A stretch of 64,000 bases of DNA, from assembly GCA_905250115.1 (NCBI GenBank), contig CAJNOI010000051.1:186001-250000 (forward strand), read 5' to 3'. Made by a program: the position numbers and the translations under genes. The DNA comes from Adineta steineri. Lineage: Eukaryota; Rotifera; Eurotatoria; Adinetida; Adinetidae. The notes under the pieces are model-generated. The model was not told where the DNA came from. It ran no database searches and worked only from the letters and a program-made list of their open reading frames with translations. Of the stretch, positions 34,753-48,184 are shown one piece after another (positions within the stretch are counted from its first letter, which is position 1; each line of letters begins with the position of its first letter).

Positions 34753-37253
34753 ATGAATAAATCTGAAAATGATATTCAAATTCTAAACGATACAACTAGA
34801 CCTTTAAATATTTTTCATCGATCAATTCGAGTAAGATTTTACCTACATTCTAATTAATGATAAATATTTTTTTTTTCTTTAGATAATATCCAGATTTGCA
34901 AATGTAAGTTTATTGATATATGTTATTATTTTTATTAAATAGTTTCAATAGTGTATTTGTCGACGTCAAACTAAATTACAACATACAGATTCATCTCTTG
35001 AAAAGTTAACTCCAAAAGATAAAGATAAGAAAAGGTTGATTAATAAATTTCAAAATTAGTTTTTTTCTTTATCGAAAATAATTCTAGTAGTGAACATTGG
35101 GTTTTTGATCCACAAGAATCATTTTATTATTATTGGTCATCAATTGTTTCAATAGCAGTTCTCTATAATACAGTCACACTTATTGGTCGTAGTGCATTTC
35201 TTCTTCTTCAAGAACGTCTTTTAATTGTTTGGCTTATTTGTGATTATCTTTGTGATATATGTTATATTTTAGATACACTTATACAAACACGAAAAGGTTT
35301 TTTATTAATTAATAAAGAAAATCAAAACAAACTTTTTTTTTGATTTTCTTAGGTTATCTCGAACAAGGTCTTATTGTTCATGATTTAGTAAAATTACGAA
35401 AACATTATATACAAAATCCAACATTTATATTAGATATTCTTTCATTATTACCAACAGATTTTTTATATTTTATTCCAAAACTTTATCTTTTACCATCATT
35501 ACGTTTTAATCGATTATTTCGTCTTTATCGTTTTGTAGAATTTTCTGATAAAGTTGAAACACAAACAAATCATCCAAATATATTTCGTCTTGTTTCATTA
35601 TTAACAACTATACTTATTTTAATACATTGGAATGCATGTTTCTATTTTATCATTAGTCGATGGATTGGTTATTCAACTGATCCATGGGTTTATAATATGA
35701 CAGCACCAACAGGTACAACATTAACAACACAATATATATATTGTTTCTTTTGGTCAACACTTGTATTAACTAATATTGGTGAAGTACCTCCACCTGAATC
35801 AGATGTAAGACAATCATTCTTTTTCGATTTCATTTATAACAAATAGTATGACGGAGTAAAATTATGATAGACAACAGATGTGGTAATTAGATGTAATGCC
35901 TAAGGTTTTTATATGTCATGCCTTCGAGATAAATAAAATATAGGAAAAAAAATTCTGTTCTGATATATATATCTGATAATGCTTAAAGCAGAATATTTGA
36001 TAGTCAATAATGACTATTTATTATTTGAATGTTTAGGTTGAAATTCTCTTTGTTACAGCTGATTTTCTTATGGGTGTAATAGTTTTTGCTACTAGTAAGT
36101 TATATATATTTATTTTACATTTCAATATATATAAGATGTGTAGTTGTGGGTAATGTTGGTTCAATTATTGCTAGTATGAATACTACACGTGCTGATTTTC
36201 GTCAAAAAGTTGATCAAGTTAAATCATATATGGAATTTCGAAAAGTTGGAGCAGAACTTGAACGACGTGTTATTACTTGGTTTGATTATTTATGGTTACA
36301 AAAACAAGTTACTAACGAAGATGATATATTAGGTAATAAAAACATTTTTATGTTTTAAAAATAGAAGATTTTTTTATCTGTTTTTTTTGTTTATAAAAGA
36401 ATCTTTACCAGAAAAATTACGTGTCGAAATAGCTATACATATACATTTAGCTGCATTAAGACGTGTACCAATTTTTTCTGAAGCTCAATCTGGTTTACTT
36501 GTTGAACTTGTGACAAGACTTAAATTACAAATTTTTAGTCCAGGAGATTATGTTTGTAAAAAAGGTTTGTTTATTTATTAATTATTCATATTTTTTTGTC
36601 TCTTATATTTATGAGAAATGTTGTTTTTTTGTCTTAAGGTGATATTGGTAAAGAAATGTATATAATTAAACGTGGACGATTGAGTGTTGTATCTGATGAT
36701 GGAACAAAAGTATTTGTTACACTAGAAGAGGGAAGTGTTTTTGGTGAAATATCTATTCTAAATATTCCAGGTTTGATTCAATTGTTTTGATAAGCATGAA
36801 TTATTTCTTTTTTTTCTAGGAAGTAAATCTGGTAATCGTCGTACAGCTAATATTCGAAGTGTTGGTTATTCGGATTTATTTTGTTTAACAAAACAAGATC
36901 TTTGGGAAGTCGTAGCTGAATATCCATCAGCTCGTGATACATTACTTGAACGGGGAAAAGCACATTTACGAAAAGATAATTTATTAGATGAAGATGCAGC
37001 ACAAACAGCTCAACAAGATCAAGAAGCTCTACCAGATAAAGTAGCAGAAATACAAGAGAATATTGATAAAATAGAAACACGTATTGCACGTATTATGGGT
37101 GAATATAAAGCAAATATGAATGCACTTGGTCAACGTTTACAAATCATTGAACATTTAGCTGAAGAAAAACATGGCGTTTTAATTGATGATAAACATAACC
37201 AACAAAATACTCTCGATCTTATCAATATAGGAACTAATGACAATAATACTTGA
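34753..37253 (+). CDS. Cyclic nucleotide-gated cation channel subunit, CNGA type
   Basis: A plasma-membrane channel opened by cGMP or cAMP, used in sensory transduction. Ten exons: 34753-34830, 34883-34903, 34952-35034, 35088-35296, 35353-35804, 36037-36094, 36144-36332, 36400-36564, 36639-36770, 36820-37253; 606 residues. S1 starts after [14 protein letters not shown]. The S4 region has the [15 protein letters not shown] pattern. The pore has [16 protein letters not shown] with the conserved Glu. The C-linker contains [15 protein letters not shown] and [14 protein letters not shown]. The nucleotide-binding domain (about residues 380-495) has [31 protein letters not shown] and [12 protein letters not shown]-terminal leucine zipper ([19 protein letters not shown]) marks the A-type subunit. 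It is shorter than vertebrate CNGA, with a brief N-terminus. Confidence 0.93.
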
Positions 37254-38461
37254 TTACTCTCTCTCTACATATATTAGTTCTTCTTTCTTTCTTTTTTTTG
37301 TCTTCTACATTCCACAAGTATTTATATATAATATGTATGTTATTTGAGAAGTTAGTTATACTAAGTTCACATGATGTTCAGAACTCACGTACATTGATAC
37401 GTAATGATCGATCAAGATCAATATACAATGCAAAAGAACAAATTTTTTTTATAAATATATTTAATCAAGATTGATGTAAACTTTATACACATACATACAA
37501 AAAAAAGACGAAAACTTACAGATAGTTTAAGTAATGTAATCTTTAGCGAATTATTTCATATCTTTATTTGAATAACTGACATTCCAATAGATACATATAT
37601 ATAACTGCTCAAGAAAAGTAACAACATACCGACTTGTTATTTTTCTTTTTAATATTCTCTTGAAATATGATTGATACATACATAACATTTTCTCAGTATG
37701 TGATCTCTCAATACTCACATACTGATGAATATTTTTTTATATGAAGATAGGAATCGTGCTGTTTTTTCAAATATGTCGGCAGAGTATATATATATGTATC
37801 ATGTAAGAAGAAAGGGAATGTTCTTTTCTTCATTTACAGACAAAGATAAGGATCATCAAATTTATTACCACGCAAAAAAAACAGGTTTGAAATGATAGCA
37901 AAAGATATATTTAATGTAGAGTAATATATCATTTATTTTGTTGTTTCTTTTTATTTTATAATATAGATATACTCATAAACGTTTATCGATATTTCTAATT
38001 AGATGAACTTGTGAATAATCTACTAGACATGCGATATGTCAAGAAATGTAAAAGTCAACCATATATTGACCGTTATCGCTGTCTTCTTTCAAGTCATCTT
38101 TATGTCTTCTGCTTCGTTGATTAGAGTGGAGAATGAATAAATTAAAGTTATAGAACAAGCAGCATGCCATTCGTTTATTTCAAACTTTATGATCTCTCTA
38201 TATATGTATACATGAAGTAAAAAAGAGGGAGGCTATTGAGGACTGACCGTTTATCCTTTTCTCCTTCCAGAACAAGAAAAGAGATTCGTTCTCTTCTCTC
38301 TTTCTCTCTCTCTCTCTTTTCATATAGCTCCCACATTTCTTTGTTCATACGGACGAACATAGTATACAAGGCGATAGAAGACAAGTAGACATACATCATC
38401 ATTCGTTTTAGATCTGTTCACATATTTTTTTTTGTTGTCATCTGTTTTTGCTAGCAATACA
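37254..38461. other. Intergenic, 5' region of the mutarotase-like gene
   Basis: 1.2 kb, AT-rich. CT/GA tracts at about 38,270-38,320 lie 150 bp upstream of the next start codon and may belong to its promoter or leader. Nothing else recognised. Confidence 0.45.
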
Positions 38462-41058
38462 ATGGATAATATTGGTGCAACATCATCGTCTCAAACGAGT
38501 CCCAATACTGGCAATCCACTCAATCCTCAACCTATTCCACCATTAGCATCTGAGCCAGCAACAATATCAACAATTGAATCAATTGTTTCAACTCCATTGG
38601 AACCTGTATTGACAACAGTAGAACCGGTAGGACAAATGAATGTTGATGGGAATGTTCAAGCTCATTTCGATATTAATTATCAGGCACATGATGTGGCATT
38701 AGCATCAGTACCATCACCAGCTAAAACAAATGATCATCGATCAAATACTGTTTTCGCAGCAACCGAACATCATAAAATGGATATAGATGATAGTGATGAA
38801 CATCCTGAGAAATCAAAATCATGTTGTTCAATGTTAAACAAATTATTTCTTGCATTGGCTATTGTATGTTTTGCATTATTTCTATGTAGTATTGCATATA
38901 TTGTTGCCAATCTCGAAGGAGTAAGTATAATCACAATATCTATTGTTTGTTTGATGATTGGAGTAGAAGGCTTGAAGAGAATAGATACAAATATATATAT
39001 ATATATATTGAGTATGTGTTTGTATGTATTGAAAGGATTCACGATTGAACGAACTACTCTTGTGTATATAGTCAATACAAAAGCTATTTTCAAGGACAAA
39101 CACACTGTGTAATTAGAGAATGTGTAGAAAAAGAAACAATAGCCATTCATTATCATCTTCTGTTCATCGGTTGATTGAATAGAAATATGCCAGATATATC
39201 CCGTCTGACAATTGAAAGACGGACATCTTTATCAATATGATGTATCTGTTCAAGGTTGATATACGATTAATTAATCACTGATCAAATCAAATAGAAACTA
39301 AGATTCTCTTTTGATGTGTTCAATGAGATAGAAAGATGTTGTTTTTCTTTTTTAATCCGAAAAAACAGACAGGGAAAGAGAGAGAGAATTTTCTATAATG
39401 CAGAATGATAAGATTTGTATATTGATAAATAATGTGAGTAGTTCGTTGGTTAATATCAACAGCTTCTGGTTAAGGTGTGTAAGAACACTTGAGACAATGC
39501 CATTATGAAGTACACTTGAAAATTAGAAGTGTCATGCAATTTTATTGAAATAATTTTTTTAAAAGCTACTAGTGATTTTATGCTAAAAAATGCATTAAAT
39601 TGTAAGTTATAGTTGATATAAAAAAATGTTAGATAATAAAATTAATTAAATTTTCAATAAGTATTATTCTTAAGATTTACACACTATAATATGATAAACA
39701 AGAGGAATTTTTGTAGTTATGTTGTAGTCTGTATATATCATATTTTCATTAGTATCAAAAAGATATATCTCATAGTGTGACTATTTTCCAATAAAATTTA
39801 ACATTGATTAATAATCAGATGTCGTGATATGACTCTAAGTATTAAAGTCAATTCTTTTTTTATATTTAAACTTGTACTAAACACACATATGATTAATTCT
39901 CTTAATTTCAATTTATTTAGTTAAATGGTAAATATGATGGACGTGTCTTATCGAAAATAAATTATCCATATCCAGTTGGCGATGATTTAAGTTCATCCGA
40001 ACGATTAATTACAGAACCCTATTTTAATTTAACACATCCAAATAATAATGGTATGATTGTAATTGTATCACGTCGTGGTGCATCCGTACATGATATATTA
40101 ATTCCATATAAAAATAAAGATGGTTCAAAACAATATCGTTCAATAGTTATTAAAGGTGGAGATGAAAATCATTTTGGTGCCGTACGTTTTGGTTTCAATG
40201 ATCCATCAAATACAATGAATATGGTTAATCAATTACCAACACAATATCCATTTTTAAATTTTTATAAAGAAGATTGGCCAATGTATGCTGATATGGATAA
40301 ACCACATCGTGTTCGTTTTGTTCATGGTTTAATACAAATAATTTATGAATTTTCCTTAATTAATTTCAATGAATTTATTATGACAACAATGATTGCAACA
40401 CCATCAAATCAACAAATTATTGTTGATCCAACAAATAATATTTACTTTAATTTACGTAGTCATGGAAATTTAACTACAGTATGGAAAAGAATTTTCTCAA
40501 ATAAAAAAACTTAATTCTATTGTTTTCTAGCATTATTTAAATTTAAGTTCATCAGATCCAATAAATATAGCTAGTGGACAAAAAATGGAACAAGATCGAT
40601 TAATTCAATCACAACGTGTTGATAATTTGGTGCATGTTAATGATTATTTCTATAAAGTTGATCGTGCTGGTATTGGAAAAAATTATATTGCAACGTATGA
40701 TTGAATTTTTTGTACTCAAATAAGAAATTTTCTTGTTTTTTTCTTTAGATTATCAGAAAGTGAAACTAAAACTACAATGCATGTTTTTAGTAATCATGCT
40801 GGTGTAGTAGTTGATCCATTTGGTGTTGGATTTTCAAATGAAAATATAAAACATATAACAACAATACCGGATATGCGTGGTGTTCGAATAAGTCCACGAC
40901 AATCACCTGTTTATCAACCAATGGTAAGAAGAAGAAAAAAAAACAATCGATATCTGATAAAGAATTTTTTTTTTTAGTCAATTTATGGTCCAATATCAGT
41001 TGTTTTTCCATCACAAGCTATTCATACAACATGGTGGCAATTTGAATATGAACATTAG
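38462..41058 (+). CDS. Type II membrane protein with a galactose-mutarotase-like ectodomain
   Basis: Exons 38462-38920, 39921-40478, 40531-40694, 40749-40923, 40978-41058; 478 residues. The ATG at 38,462 is used; the open frame upstream begins at TTG. Residues 1 to about 120 are Ser/Pro/Thr-rich and cytosolic. A Cys pair (121-122), possibly palmitoylated, precedes one membrane helix (about 128-149). The rest resembles the aldose 1-epimerase fold: IVSRRGASVHDILIPYKNKDG matches the LGA..S..VPD.NG start, HFGAVRFGF matches the FGA..GR.ANR strand, and DPTNNIYFNLRSHGN matches TNHSYFNLAGHG. The active-site His of the TNHSYFNL motif is Asn and the Arg/Asn pair is lost, so it is probably not an enzyme. 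It may bind sugar at the cell surface. Intron 1 is 1 kb. Confidence 0.75.
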
Positions 41059-42026
41059 AAGTAGATATTTATTATCTTCTGCTTCTATCAATAAGTAACA
41101 ACGAATTATAACATCATCTGGATGTTATATATAAATATAGAAACTTTTCATGTTTTTTTTTGTTGTTCAGTATTTCAAGTTTATCTGAACATAGATTTTT
41201 TTTTCCTCTATATGTGTGCTTGGTTTTTGTTGTCTTATTGAATTAGTTTGTTCATTTATATCTTTAAAAAAAATAATAATACAATAATATTTCTCTTTTT
41301 TTGTTCTTATTGTTCTTGGTATTGATGTGATTGTTACTGAATAAATAAATAAAGGTTTATGTTCATAAATATCAAGTTTAAGAATGGATGGTTTATTTTT
41401 TTATTTCTCTTTCTCTTTTTATCCTGAGCATAAACAAATGAAAGAATGATGAAAAAGAAAGAGAGAGAATATCGATATATATATACATAAGCACAGAAAA
41501 AAATGAATTGCATTTTTGCACAAACAAGAATGATTATAGAGAAAAAAAACAAATACAACTTAATCACGCACTACATGATAGTTAGGTGGTCAAAAAAAAA
41601 TCATACATAAAAATGTACGAAAATTTCGTTGAAGAAAATTGACTTGTTTGATCGACTTTTGTTCATTCACTGTATTGGTTTGATTTTGTAATACAACTGA
41701 TCATAGATATGCCAGTTTTATTTTTCGTTGCAATCCATATTATTGATTAAGAAATAAACAAAATTGAACAGTGAGAATATAAGAGTTAAGAGTAAAAATA
41801 GATTCTTTTATGCGCTACCTACATAAATAAACAGACAAAACATATTTGGTGGTGGAAGACACGTCACAAACAATTAAACAAAATGGTTTAAATGGAGAAA
41901 TAAAAAGAGAAAGAAAGAAAGAAAGAAAACAGAACACCACCACCACCAACACCATCAAGAGAACATAATTGTTATCATCAATGCACATGTAAAAAATTGA
42001 AAAGTATATTGCTGTTTTATTGAGAT
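41059..42026. other. Convergent 3' regions, nothing recognised
   Basis: About 970 bp between the mutarotase-like stop and the ceramide synthase stop. T-rich with a GAAA repeat near 41,905-41,930 and a CCA-rich stretch near 41,938. No supported ORF. Confidence 0.55.
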
Positions 42027-44211
42027 TCATATCTTTTTCTTGTCAATAACATCACTTACAGCTTCATTCACTGTTGACGACATTGACCTAAAAGAAAAAC
42101 AACAATAAATATAATGAATGTACTTTTTAAATAAAAAAGGAAATGCTCCTTGAAAATCTAAAAGTTATATTTAAAATAAGAATAGAAACACTCCGTTTCT
42201 TTTTATTTGACTAGTTTGTTATAATCAATAATCAGATTTCAATTATAATGAGGGGATTTTAAAAGTTTTTCTCACGATAGATAATTAAACTTAATTATCT
42301 TTTCTTATTCAATTATTCCTATTACAGGAAAAAAATATTCTAAGTTTATTTTTATTAAAATAAAAGGAAAAATTTCTATTTACTTTGTATCTTCATCATT
42401 ATCGTCATCATCTTCTCGTACGTCATGTAAATTACTTAAAGAGCCAATGCACACTCGAAAGAGAAATTGAAGAATAAACTAAGAAAAAAGAAAAATAAAT
42501 AATTATTATTTTATTAATCAACTAAAACAAAAAACTTACAACAAGCCAATAGATATTAAGACCAAGCAGAGTCCATAATAATACATTGAAGAATCCATAC
42601 AAACCACCGCCTTTATCATAGGCACGATAAGCAGGAGTAACTCCAGCTGTATATAATACTTTTATTGGATACCAATACATACGAAATAGAAACCTAATTA
42701 AATAGAATAATAAATTAATTATTTCTTTTTTTCTATATTTTTCATACCAACAAAATGTAAATATAATAAAACAAGCAGAAGCTGCATGTTCCCAAAGTTT
42801 TCCATTTTCTCTCGAGCCCAAATAATGTAAAACTTTTGTTAATTCAAGCCAAATATCGGTTATATCATGTACAAAAAGAACAAGTAAACCAATTTTATGA
42901 TAACTATAACGAGAAAAAGAAAAATAGAAATAAGAAGATTAGCTTTCTTTTTAATTCTACCGAGTCGCATAAGATACAAATATTAAAGTCATTGTTAATA
43001 CATGATGAAGAAGCATAACATAAAAATCTTTACGTTTATAATCCATATAAAGTGTACCATAAATGGAATGTAAATAAAATCCACATTGTACAAAATACAT
43101 TATCTGTATATCAAATGGAACATCCATACCAGGTGACCAATCTGATATTTTAAATAGAAAATTTTATTGTAATTCAAAAAATAAATTCTTCAAAAACTTA
43201 CCATCCCAAATTAGATGAGGCTCATGAAAATAATTATAACGATAAGAAAGTAAATAAACACAATATGACCATGTACATGTATAAAATAAACATTTCCATG
43301 CTGATTCAGGACATTTTTTTTTATCAACAGGCTTTAAAGCAAGCCAATTTACTAATGGCTAAAAAACAGAATTTTGTTGAAATCTTCTTAGGGATTTGCC
43401 GTAAAGAAAATAGTGGGGGAGGAAGGTGCAGAAAAAATAAACTTTTATATATACTTTTTCAATTCTATATCATGATATTTTCGAGAGTTACTCATTCAAC
43501 GACTCTTAAGATATGATTCATCGAGTTTTCAATTCAAACATGTACCTTGTTCGTAATATTTGCAAGAAGATATTTTTGTATCGAAATTTAGCATTGAATT
43601 TCTATTAATAACCAGTTCTTTCGATACAATATAGTATAAATTCGTGCTTCTTGTAACTATGTTTTTAACTTCTATCATTACTGTTACAGACAGTAAAAAA
43701 TCTGATACCTTGAGATACTCATTTCAACATAAATAATATTAAATGTATTCAAAGAAATCTTACAGGAAATGCTTAGTAATATAATTGGTTTTCTTTTATG
43801 AGTATCTATAGAAAACTTCCTGATATAGAAATGGAAACTTTATCATAATGTCAATAAATTCTGAGAGTATGTTATGAACTACATGCTCTCGAGGAGAATT
43901 TTTTTTGTATGAAAAAATCTTGAACAAACCTTGCAAATATAATTTTCAAATAGATAACGTAAGATTGTAACGACTATTGCTATATAAATAATATAATAAA
44001 TTTGATTCATTGGAAAATAAAAATGTCGTGTAAAATCTTCAATAAATGACTGTGGAATTTTATAATCACGCCACATATGTGGTTTATAGTACCATGAGAT
44101 TGCAGTCCACATACCTACGATAAGATCAATATAATTAGGTGTTGTAGTAAAATTTCCTTTTAAATTTTTCCATTCATCTAATTGTTCTTGTGTTAAATAT
44201 GGATGATCCAT
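42027..44211 (-). CDS. CERS: Ceramide synthase (TLC domain)
   Basis: An ER membrane enzyme that N-acylates sphingoid bases to (dihydro)ceramide. Exons 44211-43930, 43358-43202, 43141-42961, 42903-42748, 42693-42540, 42478-42384, 42087-42027; 361 residues, the usual size. The ATG is at 44,211; the frame upstream begins at TTG. The TLC domain shows FYLHSIYGTLYMDYKRKDF, the Lag1 motif with paired His (MLLHHVL) and HDITD, and LTKVLHYLG. No homeobox-like domain lies between the first helix and the TLC domain, as in CERS1. The acidic tail (REDDDNDEDTK) is a typical regulatory phosphorylation region. The last exon is inferred: the frame could also stop at a TAA directly after DEDTK if that intron is retained. 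Confidence 0.93.
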
Positions 44212-47200
44212 AATTATGATGAGCAATAAATCAATATTATTAGAATAAGATAAATATTATTTTTGATTCTCCTTTATGAAGTCAATCTGTCATTATAAAT
44301 AGACGTCAAATCAAGTTTGATTATTTGATGTATGCAAGGTTAAATAATACTATACATAAGGTAAGTGTATAGTCTATGTGTGACAACTAAAATTACAGGT
44401 AACAAATTATATATTATACATATGTTCAAACGGTAAAGAAGAAGAAAAAAACTAAGACTATTCAGTAGAGCAACTCGTTTCTCGCTTCCTTTTTCTAGTT
44501 AAATACTTTTCAACGACTGTGATATTAAGTATTGTGAAAGAGGAAGGCAAAAAAAAAAGAAATGACAAAAAAAGTAATGAAAACTAATGACTCATACATA
44601 TGAGTGCAATCATAAAATAAAACAAGGAAATAATGAGAGGAAGAGAAGAAGTAGCACGAACACGAACTCGTATCGGTGCTCTGTATGAACCAATCAAAAG
44701 ATAATATTGAATCCTCCAATACAGTCTATGAACATTACCATAAATAAGAGAGTTATGCACTAATAGTTCATCGATCTCTTTGACTTGTTCAAAGAGATTT
44801 ATGAGATAAAGTCAAATAGCGCGAATCAAAATTAATTCCATATTAATAGATGTTCTTCAGATAATAACTTACGTAATTGTATAAAGAGTACTTAAATCAA
44901 TAGAGTATAATTTGATAATAATAGTTGATCCGAAACTTAAATTAAAGTTTCACTTAATATATAAGTTAAAATTTTAAGAGGTAATGTTCCTCGGGCTGGA
45001 TACCTTACAGTGAAAATCTCAACTCAAACTATTGAGTGTAGAAAGATTTATCTTGAAATTAAGGATCAAAATATGGGTGTCCTTGCGTCTCAAATTCCTC
45101 CGTCATTTCAAACGGTGAAAAGCTCAGATTAAATTAAGTATGTAGCCAAGCTTTAGCGCTGCAACTTCACAAAGGTGAATTTTTCTTTTGATTTATCTTA
45201 CACGAAAGGTTTGAGAGTAGGGTGAGTACTATAAAGCAGTTGACTATCATTAAATATTGAAGGTAAAATTTAAAACTTCGGCCCTATTAAGTTATACAAC
45301 TAATTGCGCTCTTCATTTTGAGATCAACCCGAGAGAAATTTAGGATAAAGAGAGGACGTTAAAACAAAAATCTTATTATGCAAAAAAATGCAAAATAAAT
45401 TGTGGAAGTATAATTTAATGCTTTCTTCAGATAGTTTCTTATAAATCACTGATTAGAATGAACTGGGGAGTACATATAAAGACGTATGGGAATATTGCTA
45501 TTTGCTCCATATGGTTATGTCATCTCCACTTTTAAGTCATTAAGAATTACCTGTAAAATATGAACGATGTTATTTTTAGAGTCGAGTTTCAGAAAAAAAA
45601 ACTAATCATAAAATGAATAAATTGTTGTGCGTTTGACAGAGAAAACTTTATTCTATCAAACACACTATAAATCAAAAAATTGACTTTTTAGGGTGTGAGA
45701 AAAAGGATCCTAATAGAATATTTACAGCTAGTTGATTTCAAAACATTTGTTTGATTTACTAAAGAAGAACTATATTTATTTCTTATTCTTAAATGATGAT
45801 ATCATGCGAGTTCTTGAAGAAATTAGATAAAACGTGTTTAATAATGTAAAATAAGCAGCGCATTGAGCGTGTCAATTAAGTTTTAATCTTATAATACTTG
45901 AAAGAATTTTATATATCTCAATTGCACGCATCTCCATGTTTGATATTAATATTATGAAACAATGATTCTCTCATTAGAGAGATAATTGTTTTGTAAATCT
46001 TACATTATTACCTCCATCTTTTCTAAAGTCTTAGTTTTACATTAAATATCACTAAAAGAAACGAAAATTTTTTGTAAATAAACCAATGATTTACATTTCT
46101 TATATATAAATTTGTTAAAATTTGTTTATTATTTTTCGAAATACAAATGAATATTATTGATCAAGAAACGATCACGCACGACAAATAACAGTTCCCTTAA
46201 AGGAATTCTATCTGATACATAAAGAACAATTAGTTATTAATTGATGAGATTTTGTCACGTATTTAGCAAACTATACGAAATATTCTTTCAAGTATAATAA
46301 GGATAATTCCGAAATTTTTGACAAATATTTTTTTTCAATAGTCCTAAACATTATTTACTTATCATAGTATGTCTTACTACTAGATTCTGTACCATCATTG
46401 ATTGTTTTACTTCAATTAACAATAAGATTGGACAAGAAATTAATTCTACTTGTTCTACTATAAATTTGAGGTGAAATGAACATTTACATTTTGTACCAAA
46501 GTGTAACGCATCTCTCAAAATATTGAGAAAAACATATTTTTATCAAATCATAAACATAAAACTTAGTAAAAACATTTCTATACATGTGTAACAAAACAAA
46601 ATATTATCTATTTTTTATTATAACTCAATGTATGCATAGATGCAATATTAAAACTATGTACAGTTTACAAAAAAGAATTATAAAACAACATTCACATGAG
46701 TAGATTAACAATAGAATTACATCATTTATATACTTTATTATTCTAAGTGCTATATGAATCATTACAATCAATTAAGTTCATTTTATTGATTTAAATACCA
46801 TTTTTAGTTCATCAATAGTTGAAGATGAAGTTCGCATCTTTGTTACTACAATACATTTGAGATCCATCCTATCATTCACTTGAACAAAACTGTATAATTC
46901 TTGTAAAACATTTATCTGTATGATGTTGATTCAATTATTAACTATTTTATTAGTTAAAGTGACATGAAGTTTTTACATTCTTATGTAAATCAATGTGTTT
47001 GTACATAGATAACAAGTATTATTGAGAAAAACTTCAAAGTTAAAATATTTCTTGCATCTTTCTATATATAGTTTTCTGTGGTATTTCATAATAGAATCAT
47101 GTAATATATATATTTTTTTTATCGCTATTAAAATTGATACTAATGTTCATTTCATTTGATTTGTAGTACTTAATTCATATATCAGCACTGGCATGATATA

Positions 47201-48084
47201 AATCTTTGTATTAGGGTTTTTTTTCTTCTTCTTAATAATGCTTTTGATAGTATGTATGTAGACGACCATATTTTTTTTCTTTCAATCGTTCTTCTTCTAT
47301 TCTCTTTCATCGTCTTATTCTTCTTTTTTTTGACGAGAATTGCTCGTTTATGGCTGCTATACTGTTGGATCAAGACAAAAAGGAAATTGACGAATAGAAA
47401 ATAAGAAATGAATGCAAACTGGGCACGGCGCCAAAAGATAGGATAGGATAGGATAAGTATGAACGAGTGCAACAATTGGATGCATATAGTAAGCAATCTA
47501 AAGACATAAACGACGATGCTAAATGACAATATCAAAGGAACTGACGCACATCAATTTATACATATACGCATTTGACAATATGTATAAATAATGTTAACTT
47601 TAAAAATGATAAATGGAACATTTTTTTTTTCACAAGATAAATGTTTTTTCGGAAGCTTAAAATAAAAAATAACATATGTAAGAAGCAAAAAAATCAACAA
47701 CGAAAATTTTGATAAATGTGATCAATGTATTTGATTTTCAAAGAATTCTATTTAAAGCATCAAAATCCTTTTTCTTTTTCGAACATTATTGATTAAAACT
47801 ATTGTTTTGTTCATTTATTGAATTTTTAATATTGAACTCGCACTCAAATATACTCGTTCATACACGCCATCTGTACGTATATATATATAGGTTGTAGTAT
47901 GTCGCTGTTCTCTTTCTTTTATAATGTATACATATATATGTCTCTCTCCCTCTCCCTTTTCTTTTCTTTTTCCAAGTTGTAAGAAGAATTCTTCATCTTC
48001 AGCAACTAATGGTTGTGTCTTTGTTGCATTGATGATTGTGTTCTCTTCTTTCCACCAACATTTTCTACATACGAACATATATAT
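44212..48084. other. Long intergenic region up to the assembly gap
   Basis: 3.9 kb, mostly AT-rich without supported ORFs. Between about 44,980 and 45,340 the sequence is less AT-biased and has a 44-codon open stretch on the plus strand. It may be a worn mobile-element piece; I cannot identify it. The upstream part of the gene in the gap may start somewhere near 47-48 kb. Confidence 0.45.
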
Positions 48085-48184
48085 NNNNNNNNNNNNNNNN
48101 NNNNNNNNNNNNNNNNNNNNNNNNNNNNNNNNNNNNNNNNNNNNNNNNNNNNNNNNNNNNNNNNNNNNNNNNNNNNNNNNNNNN
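48085..48184. other. Assembly gap, exactly 100 N
   Basis: A run of 100 unknown bases, the conventional length for a gap of unknown size. Coding sequence begins right after it. Confidence 0.99.

Noticed and set aside
38432..38461. Extended N-terminus of the mutarotase-like protein
   Set aside because: The longer frame begins at TTG. The first ATG is at 38,462, so the extra ten residues were left out.
42376..42384. Stop codon directly after the acidic tail of ceramide synthase as the true end
   Set aside because: A good donor and acceptor pair joins to a further in-frame exon at 42,087-42,027 with its own stop. The shorter form remains possible if the intron is retained.
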